Assembly (NCBI GenBank): GCA_002376235.1
Contig: DFNX01000001.1
Coordinates: 1-64,000 of the forward strand
Reading direction: 5' to 3'
Origin: Neorhizobium sp. UBA3556
GTDB taxonomy: Bacteria > Pseudomonadota > Alphaproteobacteria > Rhizobiales > Rhizobiaceae
Length of the DNA: 64,000 nucleotides
The notes beneath the pieces are model-generated. The model ran no database searches. It was given only the letters and a program-made list of their open reading frames with translations, and had not been told where the DNA came from. Positions 11,422 to 19,612 of the stretch are shown in pieces (position 1 is the stretch's first letter; each line of letters starts with the position of its first letter). The position numbers and the translations under genes are program-made.

Positions 11422-13692
11422 CTACAGCGGAATGTTATTCGCTTCCGCAAACCTGAGCAGCAAGTCCCGGATCGGCTCCTGCGAGCGAATGTCGTCAAGC
11501 GCCGCGTTCATTTCCGTTTCAAGCTGCCCCGCATCGAGACTGAGCAGCATTGCCTTGACCGGACCAATCGAGGTCGCCGCCATAGACACCGAGCGGAAAC
11601 CGACGCCGATCAGCGCCATGGCCGGGAGAGGCTTGCCGGCCATTTCGCCGCAAAGCGTCACCAGCGTCCGGTTACGCTCGCCGGCCCGCGCGATATCGCG
11701 AAGCATGCGCAGGAACGGCTTGCCGAGATTGTCGAAACGCTCGGAAACCCGTGCATTGCCACGGTCCGCCGCCATCGAGAACTGGAAGAGATCGTTCGAG
11801 CCGACGGAAACGAAATCCACCTCCGCCATCAGCTCGTCGAGCTGCCACATCAGCGCCGGCACTTCCAGCATAGCCCCGAACTGCAGCTTGCGCGGCAATG
11901 CATGGCCAAACTTGGAGAGATACTGCACTTCCTTCTGCAACAGGTCGCGCACCGCCCGGATTTCCGAAACCTCGGTCACCATCGGGATCATCATGCGCAA
12001 TTCCGCGCCGGCAGCCGCCTTGAGTAGCGCCCGGAGCTGGGTGCGCAACAGACCCGGCCGGTCGAGCGCAAGACGGATAGCCCGCCATCCGAGCGCCGGG
12101 TTCTCTTCCTCCTGCGCGCGGAAATAGGAGACAACCTTGTCGCCGCCGATATCGAGCGTGCGGAAAGTGACCGGCCGCCCGGCCGCCTGCTTGATCACAC
12201 CACGATAGAAGGCTTCCTGCTCCTCCAGCTTCGGCATGGTCGAGGCGATCATGAATTGCAACTCGGTACGGAACAGCCCGATCCCCTGCGCACCGGATTC
12301 GGAAAGCTGCGGCAGATCCACCAGCAGACCGGCATTCATGTTGAGGCTGATATGCCGCCCGTCCCGCGTCAGCGGCTCGACCGAGCGCAACGCCCGGAAC
12401 TGCTCCTGGCGCTTGGCACGCAGCCGCACCTTTTCCTCATAGGCATTCTGCAGGTCGTGCATTGGGCGCACATGCACGTGCCCGTCGTCGCCATCGATGA
12501 TGATCGCGTCGCCGTTTTCGGCAAGCGCCACCAGACCCACTGCCTGCCCGACGACCGGAATGCCCATGGCGCGCGCGACGATCACCACGTGGCTCGTCAC
12601 CGCACCGTCTACCAGAACGAGGCCACGCAGGTTGGCGCGCGGATAATCCAAAAGCTCCGCGGCACCCATGGCGCGCGCAAGCACGATGGAATCGGACGGC
12701 AGCTCATCCATGCTGCGCCCGGAATATCCGGTCAGTTGGCGCAGCAACCGGTTGGCCAGATCGTCGAAATCATGCATCCGCTCGCGCAGATACGAATCCG
12801 TCATGCGCATCATCCGCGCCTTGGTATCGCTCTGCACCTTCTCGACGGCAGCTTCGGCCGTCAGACCGTTATGGATCGCCTCTTCCATGCGGCGAACCCA
12901 TCCCTGGTCATGGGCAAACATCCGGTAGGTCTCGAGCACCTCGCGATGCTCACCTTCCTGCGCCACGTCGCGGCGCGACAGCATGTCGTCGATCGAGATC
13001 CGAAGCGAGCCGAGCGCTTCCGCCAACCGGATGATTTCCTTGTCGGAATCCTCGTTGAGCAGGTTGGTCACGACAATTCGGTGCTCATGCAGCACCACGT
13101 GTCCAAGCCCGATACCTTCGTTATAACCGTTGCCCTGGATAGTCACGGCACGGGTGAGATCAAGCTCCAGCCCAGGTGCCGTGATCTTCTTGAGATCGCC
13201 GGTAGCGATCATCTCGGCGATCACCATCGCCGTGGTTTCCAGTGCCTCGACCTCGTCCTCGCGATAGTTCCGGCTCGCCTTGTTCTGCACGACCAGAACC
13301 CCGAGCGTCCGCCCGGCTCTCAGGATCGGCACACCGAGGAAGGAATGATAGATTTCTTCGCCGGTTTCCGGCAGGTAGCGGAAAGCGGGATGCGCCTGCG
13401 CATCGGAAAGGTTCAGCGGCTGCGCGGAGGCCGCAATCGTACCGACGAGGCCCTGCCCCATCTGAAGTTGCGAAAGGTGAACCGCCTCCTTGTTGAGGCC
13501 TTCCGTCGCATAAAGTTCCAAAACGCCGTCGGAGCGCAACACATAGGCCGAGCACACCTCGGCCACCATGTTGCTGGCGATCTGGGTAACGATCCTGTCC
13601 AGGCGATCCTGCGGATCCAGCGGTTCGGCCATCAGTTCGCGTAGACGCTTCAACAGCACGCGCGGACCTGCCGACAGGTCTCTCATCGGCAT
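11422..13692 (-). CDS. ptsP: Nitrogen PTS enzyme I (EI-Ntr)
   Basis: Phosphoenolpyruvate-protein phosphotransferase that starts the regulatory PTS-Ntr phosphorelay (EI-Ntr to NPr to EIIA-Ntr), a nitrogen and potassium signalling route. The 756 aa comprise an N-terminal GAF domain (about 15-165), which in this family senses glutamine, the phospho-histidine domain with TSHVVIVARAMGIPVVG, and the PEP-binding barrel with FRTLDIGGDK, MMIPMVTEVSEIR and GSNDLFQFSMA. AAGGGGAG lies 4 bases before ATG 13692 and 10 before ATG 13686; either may be used. It follows lysC, the conserved rhizobial order. Confidence 0.95.
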   Translation of the reverse strand: MPMRDLSAGPRVLLKRLRELMAEPLDPQDRLDRIVTQIASNMVAEVCSAYVLRSDGVLELYATEGLNKEAVHLSQLQMGQGLVGTIAASAQPLNLSDAQAHPAFRYLPETGEEIYHSFLGVPILRAGRTLGVLVVQNKASRNYREDEVEALETTAMVIAEMIATGDLKKITAPGLELDLTRAVTIQGNGYNEGIGLGHVVLHEHRIVVTNLLNEDSDKEIIRLAEALGSLRISIDDMLSRRDVAQEGEHREVLETYRMFAHDQGWVRRMEEAIHNGLTAEAAVEKVQSDTKARMMRMTDSYLRERMHDFDDLANRLLRQLTGYSGRSMDELPSDSIVLARAMGAAELLDYPRANLRGLVLVDGAVTSHVVIVARAMGIPVVGQAVGLVALAENGDAIIIDGDDGHVHVRPMHDLQNAYEEKVRLRAKRQEQFRALRSVEPLTRDGRHISLNMNAGLLVDLPQLSESGAQGIGLFRTELQFMIASTMPKLEEQEAFYRGVIKQAAGRPVTFRTLDIGGDKVVSYFRAQEEENPALGWRAIRLALDRPGLLRTQLRALLKAAAGAELRMMIPMVTEVSEIRAVRDLLQKEVQYLSKFGHALPRKLQFGAMLEVPALMWQLDELMAEVDFVSVGSNDLFQFSMAADRGNARVSERFDNLGKPFLRMLRDIARAGERNRTLVTLCGEMAGKPLPAMALIGVGFRSVSMAATSIGPVKAMLLSLDAGQLETEMNAALDDIRSQEPIRDLLLRFAEANNIPL

Positions 13693-13766
13693 AATGCTCC
13701 CCTTACAGCCAAACCATCGTCGACCCGGCGACGACGCCCGAACGGAGCATCATGCCGGATTAGATA

Positions 13767-15044
13767 TCATTCGCTTTTATCGAGACCGTAGGACGAATGC
13801 AAAGTCCGAACTGCAAGTTCCGAATATGCACCGTCGATAAGAATGGAAATCTTGATTTCCGAGGTCGTGATCGCCTTGATGTTGATCGATTTTTCGGCAA
13901 GTGCCCGAAAAGCCTGCGCCGCGACGCCGGCATGGCTGCGCATGCCGATACCGATGACCGATACCTTGGCCAGACCTGATTCGGTCTGCACGACGTCGAA
14001 ACCGATCTTTTCCTTGTTGGCTTCCAGAACGCTCATCGCCTTCTGTACGTCGCCCGAAGGCACGGTGAAGGTCATGTCGGTCTTGGAACCGTCCTCGGAA
14101 ATGTTCTGGACGATCATGTCGACATTGATATGGGCTTCGGCGAGCGGCCCGAAGATCGCAGCCGATACGCCCGGACGGTCAGACAGACGACGCAATGAAA
14201 TCTGCGCTTCATCCTTGGCATAAGCGATGCCGGTGACGACTTCCTGTTCCACGATCTCTTCCTCGTCGCAAATCAAAGTACCGGGCGGGTTCAAGAAGTC
14301 TCCCATGCCCGGTGCATCGGGATCTTCAAAGCTGGAGCGCACGAAGGTGCGGACCTTATGGACCATGGCAAGCTCGACAGAACGAACCTGCAGCACCTTG
14401 GAGCCGAGAGACGCCATTTCGAGCATTTCCTCGAAAGACACCTTCTTCATCCGGCGTGCCTTCGGCACGATACGCGGGTCGGTCGTGTAGACGCCATCGA
14501 CGTCGGTGTAGATATCGCAACGGTCAGCCTTCACGGCTGCGGCAATAGCCACGGCAGACGTATCGGAACCGCCACGGCCGAGCGTCGCGATCCGGTTATC
14601 AGGTCCAATCCCCTGGAAACCGGCGACGACGGCCACCTGCCCCTCGCCCATCCGCTTGATGATGTCGGAACCATCGATTTCGAGAATACGTGCCGCGCCA
14701 TGGGCATTGTCGGTGCGGATCGGGATCTGCCAGCCCTGCCAGGAACGGGCATTGACACCCATCGACTGCAGCGCGATCGCCAGAATGCCGGACGTTACCT
14801 GCTCGCCGGATGCAACGACCGCATCATATTCGCGCGCGTCATAGAACGGCGAATTCGCGCCTGCCACCTTCGGCATGTCCTGAACCCAGCCAACCAGTTC
14901 GTTGGTCTTGCCGGACATGGCGGAAACGACGACGGCGACTTCGTGCCCCGCATCGACTTCACGTTTCACATGGCGTGCGACATTGTGAATACGTTCGAGA
15001 TTGGCGACGGACGTGCCGCCGAACTTCATGACGATGCGAGCCAT
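13767..15044 (-). CDS. lysC: Aspartate kinase
   Basis: Phosphorylates aspartate, the first step toward lysine, threonine, methionine and diaminopimelate. 425 aa, with the kinase signature KFGGTSVAN at the N-terminus, the catalytic region GRGGSDTSAVAIAAAV, and two ACT domains in the last ~160 residues (TGIAYAKDEAQISLRRL and VSVIGIGMRSHAGVAAQAF), indicating feedback control by an amino acid. It is the first gene of the minus-strand series lysC-ptsP-prfA-prmC. The 74-base spacing to ptsP allows read-through. lysA and an M23 peptidase elsewhere in the window use its diaminopimelate branch or product. Confidence 0.96.
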   Translation of the reverse strand: MARIVMKFGGTSVANLERIHNVARHVKREVDAGHEVAVVVSAMSGKTNELVGWVQDMPKVAGANSPFYDAREYDAVVASGEQVTSGILAIALQSMGVNARSWQGWQIPIRTDNAHGAARILEIDGSDIIKRMGEGQVAVVAGFQGIGPDNRIATLGRGGSDTSAVAIAAAVKADRCDIYTDVDGVYTTDPRIVPKARRMKKVSFEEMLEMASLGSKVLQVRSVELAMVHKVRTFVRSSFEDPDAPGMGDFLNPPGTLICDEEEIVEQEVVTGIAYAKDEAQISLRRLSDRPGVSAAIFGPLAEAHINVDMIVQNISEDGSKTDMTFTVPSGDVQKAMSVLEANKEKIGFDVVQTESGLAKVSVIGIGMRSHAGVAAQAFRALAEKSINIKAITTSEIKISILIDGAYSELAVRTLHSSYGLDKSE

Positions 15045-15227
15045 ACGACGAAAACCACCAACTCGCCCTCGGCCACACCGGGGCGCTTATTTGCTACCAC
15101 CGAATACTCCGGCAAGCAGCCTGAATATCGAGTTGGGGTCTCTTAGCGAAAAGGGGAAAGGGGCGCAATGGCCGGATCGGCCACAAACGGTACGCTTTGC
15201 ACCAACCGCCCTCTGCTGAATCAAAAA

Positions 15228-15248
15228 GAGCCAGCGCGAAGCTGGCTC
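15228..15248 (-). terminator. Rho-independent terminator of the SH3 gene
   Basis: Stem GAGCCAGC / GCTGGCTC with a 5-base loop. On the minus strand it is followed by TTTTTGA. It lies 52-72 bases downstream of the stop codon at 15300 and upstream of lysC. Confidence 0.8.
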
Positions 15249-15299
15249 CTTGAGGTTTCATCGTTAACGCGGGTTAACAGAACACCCGGCCTCAAAACC

Positions 15300-16163
15300 T
15301 CACTCTCTGCCCTCTCGGTTCAGAAGCTTGAGGATCCTCTCGCGGTCTTCATTTTCGCGTGCTGATGGATTGCGGCGATCGCCGTCGTCCCGAGCACGCT
15401 CCCGGTCTCGGCGTTCTTCCACCCGCGGCGGACGCCGGTCATCGTTTCTGTCTCTATCACGTGTCTGCTCACGCTCTCTATCGCGAGCCCTTTCACGATC
15501 TCTGTCGCGATCTCGATCCCGATCCCTGTCGAAGCCGGGCGGCGGGCGGCGATCATTGCCGTCGAAGCGCGGCCGGTCACGGTCCCTGTCACGGGCCTGG
15601 TCTCTGTCGCGATCCCGGTCCCGCTCCCACCGGTCGCGATCCCTATCACGGCCTTGGTCCCACCGATCACGGTCGCGATCGCGATCCCAGCCGGGCGGTG
15701 GCGGGCGGCGGCCATCGTCCCAGCGCGGCGGAGGCGGCAGCGGCGGCTGGGCACGCCAGTTGTAATCACGCCAGCGATCACGCTCACGATAGAAATTGCG
15801 GTCGCGGTAATAAGTACCCCAGTAATTGTCCACATCGAAGGTCACCGACGGAATGCCGAGGCCACCGTAATAATCCGGCGCCACATAGACCCGGTTGGAA
15901 CGATAGGACGCCTGCACGTAATTGCCCGATACCCAGCCACGTCCTCCGGCAAAGGAGACATCGCACCAGTTGACCGAGCTCATGCAGCCGTTGATCGTCA
16001 CCGACGAGCCGTACGGAATGACGGTAACCGCCGGATACCCGGTGCTGGGTCCGGACCGCATGTTGACATTGGCGGTGGCATAACCACGAACCGCCGCCTC
16101 GGCGATCGCTGGCGCCACCAGGAGCGTGCAGAAGGCCGCAGCACTCATCAAGAACTTTTTCAC
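15300..16163 (-). CDS. Secreted SH3b protein with Arg-Asp repeat tail
   Basis: 287 aa. A signal peptide covers residues 1-23 (MKKFLMSAAAFCTLLVAPAI, then AEA). A bacterial SH3 domain spans about 25-88 (VNMRSGPSTGYPAVTVIPYG) with two Cys (NGCMSSVNWCDV) that could pair in the periplasm. A Tyr/Arg-rich linker leads to a Pro-rich stretch (PPLPPPPRWDD) and about 120 residues of RD/RDRDRE repeats, ending RILKLLNREGRE. Bacterial SH3 domains usually bind cell wall peptides; the highly charged tail is of unknown use. AGGAGG lies upstream of the ATG. It is monocistronic with its own terminator. Confidence 0.85.
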   Translation of the reverse strand: MKKFLMSAAAFCTLLVAPAIAEAAVRGYATANVNMRSGPSTGYPAVTVIPYGSSVTINGCMSSVNWCDVSFAGGRGWVSGNYVQASYRSNRVYVAPDYYGGLGIPSVTFDVDNYWGTYYRDRNFYRERDRWRDYNWRAQPPLPPPPRWDDGRRPPPPGWDRDRDRDRWDQGRDRDRDRWERDRDRDRDQARDRDRDRPRFDGNDRRPPPGFDRDRDRDRDRDRERARDREREQTRDRDRNDDRRPPRVEERRDRERARDDGDRRNPSARENEDRERILKLLNREGRE

Positions 16164-16782
16164 GCGGGTTTCCTCCTGAGGAAATCATCGAAACGGCTAT
16201 TGTTTCCGTATCGAGCTTTTATCGCCATAAAATGTCGATTGACCCCGATTGTTCCAGCACGCGCCTGAATAGGTCATGAATGAACTATTGGACATTCGTT
16301 CAGCGGCATGGACATCCCAGAAATGTGGGAAGCTAAATTGTCGTCCCTTAAATAAAATCAACGGCTTACCTATAAATAAGCTGCATTTCGTCCCCGCCAT
16401 CTCGGCCCGTGCCGACAATCATGCCGTTCCGCTTCGGCTACACCGGTCCGCATAACCGGCGAGGCGGGACCGGTGATCGGACGGGCCGCCCTTATGCAGG
16501 CGGACCGTCCGGGGCCGCGCAGAAAATGGTCTGCCTCTCCTGGTCGCAGGGGACGTGCGTGTGTCGCACACATACCGATCCGGCAACTCGCAAGAGCGTG
16601 GGTCCGGATCGCCGCAGACGGACCGGAGTTGCGCGGAAAAACACACCGAACGGGACACGCCGAGTGTCACTTATAAAAATTCAATTCGAGGCACCCGACG
16701 TGTCCCGGCCGAAACAAGAAAAACGCTCAAGCACCAAGGGAGGTCTCTGTCCTCCCAACCCCCGAGGAGTGGAAGATACCGG
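16164..16782. other. Gap of 619 bases without a supported gene
   Basis: Several short overlapping ORFs exist on both strands, but none has protein-like composition or a recognisable motif. The left 200 bases are A+T-richer and probably hold the SH3 gene promoter. The right part, 16400-16700, is G+C-rich with scattered short inverted repeats (for example CGTGTG-TCG-CACACA near 16558). An undetected small RNA or decayed gene cannot be excluded. Confidence 0.4.
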
Positions 16783-17181
16783 ATGAAAACCCCTGATTAT
16801 TCCGAATACGAAAAGCGACGCGCCGAAGCCCATGAGGATGTCTGGCGCCTTGCGGCAACCTTTGCCAACATACGCAGCCGTCATTGCCGTTACAGGATGT
16901 GCCGCCGCCAGCAATTATGCGATGGCCCCATGTTACCCTCTCCTCATCAGAGCGGCGTGATCCGCGCGCACAAGGAGATCGGGCTGAGTGGTACAGCCTG
17001 TGCCTCTCTTCCGATGTGCATGGCCAACGCCACCGCAGATCGTTATGCCCATGTCCGCAGCGTACTGGATAAATTGAACAAGTTGCGCGAAGACGAACTG
17101 AAGCACCGATCGGCATCGGAAATCCTGCTCCTCATGCAGATACATATGCGCTCTCGGCACAGGGACGCAGAGCAGACTTGA
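16783..17181 (+). CDS. Hypothetical Cys-containing protein (132 aa)
   Basis: Unrecognised. It begins MKTPDYSEYEKRRAEAHEDV, a charged helical N-terminus, and then carries CRYRMCRRQQLCDGPM at about residues 35-50, where three Cys are spaced C-x4-C-x5-C amid basic residues. A fourth Cys pair (TACASLPMCMA) follows, and the C-terminus is helical (LDKLNKLREDELKHRS). The clustered Cys suggest metal binding or a small zinc fold; that is inference. GAGGAG lies 13 bases before the ATG, which decides the start over a 76-residue upstream extension of poor composition. It precedes ubiG by 52 bases and may be co-transcribed. Confidence 0.6.
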   Translation: MKTPDYSEYEKRRAEAHEDVWRLAATFANIRSRHCRYRMCRRQQLCDGPMLPSPHQSGVIRAHKEIGLSGTACASLPMCMANATADRYAHVRSVLDKLNKLREDELKHRSASEILLLMQIHMRSRHRDAEQT

Positions 17182-17233
17182 CTTCTCCCGCCCGACAGCC
17201 GACTTCAGCTTTCAAACACGAAGGATCGAGAAC

Positions 17234-17980
17234 ATGACGGAAGCAGCCAGAACCACGGTCGACAAGGATCAGGTCGAGATGTTCTCGAAAATGGCTGCCG
17301 AATGGTGGAGCCCGACGGGAAAGTTCCGCCCGCTGCACAAATTCAATCCGGTTCGCCTCGCCTATATCCGCGAGCGCATCTGCCAGAATTTCGGTCGTGA
17401 CCCGAAGGCCCATCGCCCGCTTGAAGGTCTTCGGATTCTCGATATCGGCTGCGGCGGCGGCCTGTTGTCGGAACCGGTTGCCCGCATGGGCGCAACCGTC
17501 ATCGGCGCCGATCCGTCGGAAAAGAATATCGGCATCGCCTCGACCCACGCGAAGGAAACCGGCACCGAGATCGATTATCGCGCGGTCACTGCCGAGGACC
17601 TCGCACAGGCTGGAGAAACCTTCGATGTCATCCTCAACATGGAAGTCGTTGAACATGTCGCCGACGTGAACCTGTTCCTCACTACCTGCGCCTCCATGGT
17701 GCGCCCCGGCGGTTTGATGTTCATGGCCACCATCAACCGCACCCTGAAAGCCCGCGCGCTCGCCATCTTCGCCGCCGAAGAAATCCTGCGTTGGCTGCCC
17801 CGTGGCACCCATCAATACGAAAAACTTGTCCGCCCGGAAGAGATCGAGCGCCCGCTTGCATCCTCCGGTCTCCATATCATCCACCGCACCGGCGTCTTCT
17901 TCAATCCGCTTCAGGATCGCTGGAACCTTTCGCCCGATATGGACGTCAACTACATGCTACTCGCCAAGCGCGAGGGCTGA
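17234..17980 (+). CDS. ubiG: Ubiquinone biosynthesis O-methyltransferase
   Basis: Performs both O-methylations of ubiquinone synthesis (polyprenyl dihydroxybenzoate and demethylubiquinol) using SAM, at the inner membrane face. 248 aa. Family hallmarks are the N-terminal FSKMAAEWWSPTGKFRPLHK FNP block, the SAM motif ILDIGCGGGLLSEP at about residue 65, and a C-terminal RWLPRGTHQYEKLVRPEE segment. No other ubi genes are adjacent, as usual in rhizobia, where lysC and ubiG lie near each other on opposite strands. The ATG is preceded by AAGGA. Confidence 0.95.
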   Translation: MTEAARTTVDKDQVEMFSKMAAEWWSPTGKFRPLHKFNPVRLAYIRERICQNFGRDPKAHRPLEGLRILDIGCGGGLLSEPVARMGATVIGADPSEKNIGIASTHAKETGTEIDYRAVTAEDLAQAGETFDVILNMEVVEHVADVNLFLTTCASMVRPGGLMFMATINRTLKARALAIFAAEEILRWLPRGTHQYEKLVRPEEIERPLASSGLHIIHRTGVFFNPLQDRWNLSPDMDVNYMLLAKREG

Positions 17981-18032
17981 TTTCGCCTCGGCCCAGGCTG
18001 TAATAAAGTTCCGTCAACAGCAGGCGTGATCC

Positions 18033-18287
18033 ATGTCGGAAGGCCTGAAAACCACAGTCACCCTCGAACCCAAGATCGAGGATTTCGTCCGCGCCGAGGT
18101 CGAGCGCGGACCGTTCAACTCCGCCAGTGACTACGTCGAATCTGATCCGCGAACGCCGCGAGCGCGCGCTCGCCACGCCGAACTGCAGAAGGGTATCGAC
18201 GACATCGAGGCTGGGCGTTACCTGCAACTCGACGAAGCTTTTGCAGAAGTCCGTGCAAGGCTTGGCCTCAAACCCAAAATCCGATGA
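18033..18287 (+). pseudogene. parD: ParD-type antitoxin with compensating frameshifts
   Basis: The N-terminus SEGLKTTVTLEPKIEDFVRA and the C-terminus HAELQKGIDDIEAGR are typical ParD/CopG ribbon-helix-helix antitoxin. In between, the frame reads ESDPRTPRARAR, which is not family-like, while the next frame (18139-18170) reads NLIRERRERAL, the expected helix after SASDYV. Two nearby indels, for example loss of TC after GTC and loss of one base about 30 bases later, would explain an ORF that is still open over 84 codons but has a scrambled 11-residue patch. It may still be translated, but helix 2 of the DNA-binding domain or dimer region is likely damaged. It overlaps the toxin remnant by ATGA. 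Confidence 0.75.
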
Positions 18288-18582
18288 AGGTCACCATCGT
18301 ACGCGAGGCAATCGAAGACCTCGTGACCATCGGCGAATTTATCGCGAGATCCAATCCGGCTCGCGCCGATACCTTCGTGGAAGAGCTTTACGACAAGTGA
18401 TTTGCCTTGTCAGACGCTCCCTACGCGTTTGAGCGGATCACAGATGCCTGGACCGGGCAATACGCAGGCGGCCTCACGGCAGATATCTGATCCTTTACGA
18501 GGTTTGCGCCGACCGCGTCGACGTGCTGCGCGTTTTCCATGGCACACAGGACTATGTTCGGTTTCTTTTCCCGGACAACTGA
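18284..18582 (+). pseudogene. parE: ParE toxin pseudogene (nonsense plus frameshift)
   Basis: The start overlaps parD by ATGA, the usual coupling. The first 38 codons read MKVTIVREAIEDLVTIGEFI and ARSNPARADTFVEELYDK, a RelE/ParE N-terminus, then TGA at 18398-18400. In the same frame coding-like sequence continues (FALSDAPYAFERITDAW). Near 18460 it switches frame to IRRRPHGRYLILYEV and on to RVFHGTQDYVRFLFPDN and a stop at 18580-18582, the classical ParE C-terminus. The toxin is therefore inactivated by one stop and one frameshift. An intact version would have poisoned DNA gyrase. This fits the decay of its antitoxin partner. Confidence 0.85.
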
Positions 18583-18606
18583 GCATCCCCCTCCCCGCCC
18601 ATCATG

Positions 18607-19182
18607 CTACACTTTCATCGAAAGCACATGGGCGAGCAAATCCCCATGGCTTTCAATATTGAGCGCGGCCAGTTCGCGCACGCGGGTACGGTCGATGGAT
18701 ATTCGCTCGCCGTCCGGCCCGTAGGGATCTTTGAAATTGAAAGCCCTCGGCCCCGCCCCGTGGTCATGTAGATGTTCGAACCGCTCGACGGCCTCGGACC
18801 AATCGGGACGCCCCTCGGTCCACCACAGGACCAGAGCGGGCCATTGCTTCTCAACCTGCCAGTTCTTGGCATGCTTCAGCGCATCGGCATGCACACCGGA
18901 ATAGGAAAACGCCATCAGCGATTCCAGATCGGCCCACAGCGACAGCGATGACGGTGCCGTCTCGAAACCGCTGCCCTCAATGAAGCGCGGAAAGACTTGC
19001 TGTCCCCAGCTTTCCGGTCCCGGATCTCCGTCATACCCGGACCGCCCGATAAACCCTTGCGCAGTTTCAGCCGCAAGAAAGTTCACCGGCTCCCGCAGCC
19101 GAAAACCCTCGACTTCGGAACTGTCGTAAGACGCAACGAAAAGACCGAAATTATAGATCGCCAGTTTCGTCGCTTTGGTCAT
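18607..19182 (-). CDS. DUF3291 family protein
   Basis: 191 aa cytosolic protein of the DUF3291 family, related in fold to the dimeric alpha/beta barrel (ABM) group; its role is unknown. Visible family features are the N-terminal KLAIYNFGLFVASYDS, the FLAAETAQGFIGRSGYDGDP region, the SLWADLESLMAFSYSGVHAD block, and WPALVLWWTEGRPDW, rich in aromatic residues. It is the last gene of the comF-grxC-nitrilase-DUF1178 series; only 1 base separates it from DUF1178, so they are co-translated. It has no signal peptide. Confidence 0.8.
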   Translation of the reverse strand: MTKATKLAIYNFGLFVASYDSSEVEGFRLREPVNFLAAETAQGFIGRSGYDGDPGPESWGQQVFPRFIEGSGFETAPSSLSLWADLESLMAFSYSGVHADALKHAKNWQVEKQWPALVLWWTEGRPDWSEAVERFEHLHDHGAGPRAFNFKDPYGPDGERISIDRTRVRELAALNIESHGDLLAHVLSMKV

Positions 19183-19183
19183 C

Positions 19184-19612
19184 TCAATTCGTATCGTCCG
19201 TAAGATCCGGCAGCGGCGCCACTTCGATCCCTTCGTCGATCAGATCGCGAACCTCGTCGGCACTTGCCTGGCCAACGATCCCGCGGGCATCCGCTTCGCC
19301 ATAATGGATCTTGCGCGCCTCTTCGGGAAACTTTTCGCCAACATCCTCGGAATTGGCGCGGATATTGGCGACGGCTTCCCGCAGCTTCACCATCGCCTCC
19401 TGTCGGGCAAGATCCATCGCCATCTGCTTCTTGGCTTCCTGCTTGCGCGCGGTCGAAACGGAAGGCGCCATCAGCGACTTGGAAATGGAGCCAGAATTGC
19501 AGACGGGACAGGTCAGAAAGCCGTTTTTCACCTGCCGGTCGAAATCGGCGCTTTCGGAAAACCAGCCTTCGAATGTGTGTGCGTTATCACAGCACAGGGA
19601 ATACTTGATCAC
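19184..19612 (-). CDS. DUF1178 family protein
   Basis: 142 aa with an N-terminal zinc-ribbon-like segment: MIKYSLCCDNAHTFEGWF with Cys-Cys, then TCPVCNSGSISKSLMAPSV with CxxC. This pattern defines DUF1178, a common proteobacterial family of unknown function. The C-terminal half is helical and ends acidic (IDEGIEVAPLPDLTDD). Its start overlaps the end of the upstream nitrilase gene by ATGA, indicating translational coupling. Conservation of this pairing in alphaproteobacteria suggests a related process, but no function is established. Confidence 0.88.
   Translation of the reverse strand: MIKYSLCCDNAHTFEGWFSESADFDRQVKNGFLTCPVCNSGSISKSLMAPSVSTARKQEAKKQMAMDLARQEAMVKLREAVANIRANSEDVGEKFPEEARKIHYGEADARGIVGQASADEVRDLIDEGIEVAPLPDLTDDTN

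Noticed and set aside
12256..13644. 462-codon plus-strand ORF opposite ptsP
   Set aside because: Antisense shadow; ptsP has a full set of domains on the other strand.
15263..15278. GTTAAC-GCGG-GTTAAC as a CtrA box
   Set aside because: Half-site spacing is 10 rather than 11 and it lies between the SH3 stop codon and its terminator, far from any start.
15400..15720. Regular short repeats as a CRISPR array
   Set aside because: The repeats are in-frame Arg-Asp codons with no spacers of constant length, inside a signal-peptide-bearing gene.
16409..16786. 125-codon plus-strand ORF in the gap before the Cys protein
   Set aside because: No family-like segment or ribosome site, and several competing frames of equal quality exist over the same DNA.
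18398..18400. TGA in parE read as selenocysteine
   Set aside because: There is no Sec family link or visible SECIS hairpin, and a separate frameshift follows; decay is simpler.
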